In this document: positions 60,212-64,000 of the stretch, one piece after another
How the letters are laid out: every line of letters starts with the position of its first letter
Position numbering within the stretch: the stretch's first letter is position 1
NCBI GenBank assembly: GCA_949372655.1
Contig: CASIAI010000001.1
Span: 77,279 to 141,278, forward strand
Direction: 5' to 3'
From: Candidatus Poseidoniaceae archaeon
Lineage (GTDB): Archaea; Thermoplasmatota; Poseidoniia; Poseidoniales; Poseidoniaceae
Length of the DNA stretch: 64,000 nucleotides
Notes under the pieces: model-generated
Seen by the model: only the letters and a program-made list of their open reading frames with translations
What the model was told of the DNA's origin: nothing
The model's database searches: none
Program-made: the position numbers and the translations under genes

Positions 60212-61494
60212 TCCAATTGCTCAAGTGCTTCGTCTAATGCTTCGACCATACCTAAAATATGTTTTTCCTCATGTACTGTTGCAATAAATCCAATCTCATA
60301 TGCAGAAGGGGCTAACATGTATCCTTTCTCAAGTAGTGCTTTATGCAAATCTGAGTATAACTTTCCTGCATTTGAAGGAATTAAATCTGCTCTTGACGGA
60401 GGGTGAATACTTCCTGGAGAAAACCAAAACAGACTACCCATCCTAACTAACCTCATTGGAAATCCATGCTTCTCTAGAATAGGTTCAACAGATTCTTGTA
60501 ATAGTGTTCCTAATTCCTCAAGTCTATCATAAGCGTCTTCATCTAGTAAATCCAGTGTCTTAATACCAGCAGCCATTGCTAAGGGATTACCTGAAAGAGT
60601 ACCTGCTTGGTATACTGGTCCCAAGGGAGATAGTCGTTCCATTATTTCGCTTCTTGCACCATAAGCACCTACAGGTAACCCACCACCTATCACTTTTCCA
60701 AGAGCAGTTATATCTGGGATTATACCTGAAATATCGCCATAACTTCCTCCTTTGAATCGAAAGCCACTAATTACTTCATCAAAAATTAGAAGAGACCCAT
60801 ACTCATCGCATAGTGACCTTAATCTTGATAAAAACTCTTGACTTTGAACCAGTAAACCATTATTAGCAGGTAGAGGTTCTATTACGACTGCTGCTATCTC
60901 ATTGCCATGTTGCTCAAATAAGTATTCAACTGCTTCAATATCATCTAATGGGGCTACTAAAGTTGTTGCTACAGTATCCTTAGGTATTCCTGGGCTACTA
61001 GCAATACCAAATGTTGCTAAACCACTACCTGCATTAACCATCAATGAATCTACATGTCCATGGTAACAACCTTCGAATTTCACCAAGAAGTCTCGTCCTG
61101 TGTAGCCTCTAGCAAGTCTAACTGCACTCATAACAGCCTCTGTTCCAGAGGATACAAATCTAACTTTGTCCATATGAGGAAACCTTTGTTTAACTCGTTT
61201 AGCAAGTTCGATTTCGCCAATATGGGGCGCTCCAAAGGAGGTGCCATTTTGCATTTTTTCATAAACCGTCTTGAGAATCTCAGGATGCGAGTGACCATGA
61301 ACTAGAGGACCCCAAGATTGGACAAAATCAACTAAGTTATTTCCATCCACATCTGTAACAATTGCACCAGATGCTTTTTCAAAGTAAATTGGGTTACCAT
61401 GTACGGATTTAAATGCCCTAACTGGTGAATTCACCCCACCAACTAGATGATTTAGTGCTTCCTTGTGAAAAGAATCGGATTTGTCTCTTTGCAT
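60205..61494 (-). CDS. hemL: glutamate-1-semialdehyde 2,1-aminomutase
   Basis: LVGGVNSPVRAFKSV, RFVSSGTEAVMSAVRLARGYTGRD, EVISGFR, GKVIGGGLPVGAYGAR. Confidence 0.97.
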   Translation of the reverse strand: MQRDKSDSFHKEALNHLVGGVNSPVRAFKSVHGNPIYFEKASGAIVTDVDGNNLVDFVQSWGPLVHGHSHPEILKTVYEKMQNGTSFGAPHIGEIELAKRVKQRFPHMDKVRFVSSGTEAVMSAVRLARGYTGRDFLVKFEGCYHGHVDSLMVNAGSGLATFGIASSPGIPKDTVATTLVAPLDDIEAVEYLFEQHGNEIAAVVIEPLPANNGLLVQSQEFLSRLRSLCDEYGSLLIFDEVISGFRFKGGSYGDISGIIPDITALGKVIGGGLPVGAYGARSEIMERLSPLGPVYQAGTLSGNPLAMAAGIKTLDLLDEDAYDRLEELGTLLQESVEPILEKHGFPMRLVRMGSLFWFSPGSIHPPSRADLIPSNAGKLYSDLHKALLEKGYMLAPSAYEIGFIATVHEEKHILGMVEALDEALEQLEW

Positions 61495-61503
61495 ATGTTC
61501 ACC

Positions 61504-62478
61504 TCAATCAAGCCAATCTCTTGAGACAGCCTCGCGAGTATGGTAACTCACAATTACGTCGGCGCCGGCTCTTTTGAAGGAATGTAAAACTTCACGGACC
61601 ATTTGCTTTCTTGAATCTTCATCTGGAGATGAAGATAATACCATAGAATATTCACCACTAACATTGAAAACTGCCACTGGTCTAGAAACTACGTCGGAAA
61701 CTTGCCGTACTACATCCAAATAAGTCATGGCTGGTTTGATCATAATTATATCAGCCCCTTCACCTTCATCGGTGACTGCTTCTAAAATAGCTTCAGAATA
61801 TCCCGACCTGATATCCATTTGGTGGCTACCTCTGTCTCCAAAAGAAGGGGCAGAACATGCTGCATCCCTAAACGGCCCATAAAACGAAGAAGCATACTTA
61901 ACAGAATAAGCCAGAATACCTGTACTAACATATCCTTCAGATTCGAGAACCTCTCTGATGGCATTTATTCTTCCATCCATCATATCGGAAGCCGAAATAT
62001 AATCTGCCCCAGCCTTAGCATGAGATAAAGCGATATTACAAAGTTCACTAACAGACATTTCGTTATCGATTTCATCATTATGAATAATTCCACAATGCCC
62101 ATGATCTGTTGCTGTACAAAGGCAAACATCAGTAAGTAATACGATATCACCACCATACAAAGATTTCAACTGTTTTACTGCTCTTTGTAAGGGCATATCC
62201 ATGTTAGATGCTTTACTAGCATACGAATCCTTATCCTCTAAATCTAGTACAGGGAAAAGCATATGCGATTTTATCCCTAACTCCATATCTTTAGAAATTG
62301 TATCTAATAATTTATCTACTGATTGTCGATTAATTCCAGGCATACTAGAAATTGTTTCATCGATACCTTCTCCGCTTACGACAAAATGAGGTTGAACCAG
62401 AGATGATTTGATACTCAAATCAAAATTTAAGTCTCTTCTTGCTTTAGTCCAGCGGTTAATTCTAGGCCTAATATTCAA
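61504..62478 (-). CDS. hemB: porphobilinogen synthase (delta-aminolevulinic acid dehydratase)
   Basis: LLTDVCLCTATDHGHCGII, ISASDMMDGRI, AYSVKYASSFYGPFRDAACSAPSFGDR, IMIKPAMTYLDVV. Confidence 0.97.
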   Translation of the reverse strand: MNIRPRINRWTKARRDLNFDLSIKSSLVQPHFVVSGEGIDETISSMPGINRQSVDKLLDTISKDMELGIKSHMLFPVLDLEDKDSYASKASNMDMPLQRAVKQLKSLYGGDIVLLTDVCLCTATDHGHCGIIHNDEIDNEMSVSELCNIALSHAKAGADYISASDMMDGRINAIREVLESEGYVSTGILAYSVKYASSFYGPFRDAACSAPSFGDRGSHQMDIRSGYSEAILEAVTDEGEGADIIMIKPAMTYLDVVRQVSDVVSRPVAVFNVSGEYSMVLSSSPDEDSRKQMVREVLHSFKRAGADVIVSYHTREAVSRDWLD

Positions 62479-64000
62479 TCAATCACCTCTCTGTTTTTTT
62501 TCCACCATTTAGAAACAAATTCTGCTGTAGGTCCTTGTAAAATTTCCACTGTTGATTTTGAAAAATAATCCAGCGAATCTATCTCCTCTTGTGATGCTTT
62601 GCCCATACACAGTATATTTTTAGGTATGGGTAATGCATTTTCTACCCATGACCTAGCCGAGGATGGTGATGATAGAAGCAGTACGTCATCAGCATCCATT
62701 TCTATAGAATTTATAGTTATCGATTTATTCTCATAACCAATCCATGAATTAACTTCAAAACCTAAATCTTTCAAGCCATTGATGAATTTTTTAGAAGCGA
62801 CATTAGAGCGGGGAATCATTAGACTTGTATCCTTTGAAACCTTTCTTTCGATAAAGTCTGTTAATTCACTGGAATTTCTAGACTTTGCACAGATTGAAAC
62901 AGTTACTCCTCGCATAAAACATGCCCTTGCAGTCCCCTCACCAATAGCTAACCATTGAATGCGATTAAAGTCGTCATTTTTGGCTGCGACTTCGATTGCA
63001 CATTTAGCTGCAAAGGGAGAAGTCAAAACCAAATAAGGCCACTCAGACCTTGGAATATCATCATCTAAGAAATTAGAAGGCCAATTATCAGAAATAGAAT
63101 TCAATTCAATTACTGGTTGATTCAAAATATCAATTCCATCATTTTGTAGTATTGTAGCCAACCTATCGGAATTCAAAGTTGAAATTAGTTTTGGCCCTTT
63201 ATTATTATTATATGATTTGGTAATTTCTTGTTTTGGTAATTCAATTTTTAATTCTGAAATCAGACCATTATACCTTGTACTACCAAAATTCAATCCTTTA
63301 CAAAAAATCTGCTTCCAGTTCATAGGAGATACTTGTAATGTTACTTTTTCACCAATCACTTTTATTCCCGCTGGGTATAAGCAACCACCGCCTAAAGAAG
63401 ATAATATTTCACGCTCTTGGACTATTTCGCGTTCTGATTCAGGATGATTCAAAATATCTCTATACTCTTGAAATAAATCAATATCTTCTGTTCTACAGTG
63501 AACTGATATCGAACCCTGACCAGGTGCTGTAGGCCATTCTTTTTCACATATTCGAACTGCACTAAATTTAAGAATCCAAGGTTCTAGAGCGTTGATTTCA
63601 TACAACCTTTTCAAACCAATTTCGGCGAGTATTATCGCATCAATACGCCCCTCTTTTAATCTCTTTAATCTTGTCTCAACTTGACCCCTAACCGCTATTG
63701 GAATAATGTCTGGACGTCGCGCTAAAACAAATGATTGCCTTCTACCTGAAACTGTACCAATCATACCTGATTTAGGAATCACGCTCAATACTTGATCTAG
63801 AGAATAATCTAAATCCATACTAAATAAATCTCCAAGATTACCATATCCCTCCTTGGTCGGGAAAATCAGAAGGTCACTTGTACATCCACGTTCTAAATAT
63901 GCTAAATTAGAAATTTGCTTATTGATTTCTACTGGTACATCTTTACTTGAATGGACTGCTATATCTATATTATTATTCAGTAATTCTGAATCTACTGCAT
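62475..64000 (-). CDS. hemCD: hydroxymethylbilane synthase / uroporphyrinogen-III synthase fusion (N-terminus beyond window)
   Basis: Reading continues past 63818 to window end: AVDSELLNNNIDIAVHSSKDVPVEI...LERGCTSDLLIFPTKEGYGNLGDLFSMDLDYS; HemC SSLGGGCLYPAG cofactor loop; then HemD-like LVLTSPFAAKCAIE...WLAIGEGTARACFMRGVTV. Confidence 0.9.
   Translation of the reverse strand, partial: AVDSELLNNNIDIAVHSSKDVPVEINKQISNLAYLERGCTSDLLIFPTKEGYGNLGDLFSMDLDYSLDQVLSVIPKSGMIGTVSGRRQSFVLARRPDIIPIAVRGQVETRLKRLKEGRIDAIILAEIGLKRLYEINALEPWILKFSAVRICEKEWPTAPGQGSISVHCRTEDIDLFQEYRDILNHPESEREIVQEREILSSLGGGCLYPAGIKVIGEKVTLQVSPMNWKQIFCKGLNFGSTRYNGLISELKIELPKQEITKSYNNNKGPKLISTLNSDRLATILQNDGIDILNQPVIELNSISDNWPSNFLDDDIPRSEWPYLVLTSPFAAKCAIEVAAKNDDFNRIQWLAIGEGTARACFMRGVTVSICAKSRNSSELTDFIERKVSKDTSLMIPRSNVASKKFINGLKDLGFEVNSWIGYENKSITINSIEMDADDVLLLSSPSSARSWVENALPIPKNILCMGKASQEEIDSLDYFSKSTVEILQGPTAEFVSKWWKKNREVID

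Overview
The window is a chromosomal segment of an uncultured, AT-rich euryarchaeon. Gene content and the 16S sequence look like the marine planktonic Poseidoniales/Marine Group II-III lineage, but the exact clade was not computed. Most of it is core genome: NOG1-like GTPase (edge-truncated), aIF2-beta, class I LysRS, carA/carB, Trm56, DHPS, an isolated 16S rRNA gene, a long S10/spc-type ribosomal protein cluster (L3 to L15) ending in SecY, Hef, thermosome, subtilase, three tRNAs, and a protoporphyrin-branch heme cluster (hemCD-hemB-hemL-hemE-hemF-hemY, with hemH convergent). The most unusual locus is at 41.1-44.0 kb. It holds a ferredoxin-flavodoxin-SdhB-like fusion and an adjacent HdrB/SdhE-like protein. 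In both, the scaffold is recognisable but most or all Fe-S ligand cysteines of the SdhB and CCG domains are replaced. Other notable items: two GC-rich, strongly self-complementary intergenic regions (upstream of 16S and upstream of L3), an intron-containing tRNA-Trp whose intron looks like a C/D guide for C34, an L41e-like 35-aa ORF absent from the ORF track, a SAP-L32e fusion, a shared C-terminal 'GLPxGWxxxQWxxYGxQWLE' tag on two envelope proteins, and a ferrochelatase with a Bacteroidetes-like cysteine segment. No CRISPR array, transposase or prophage was seen.
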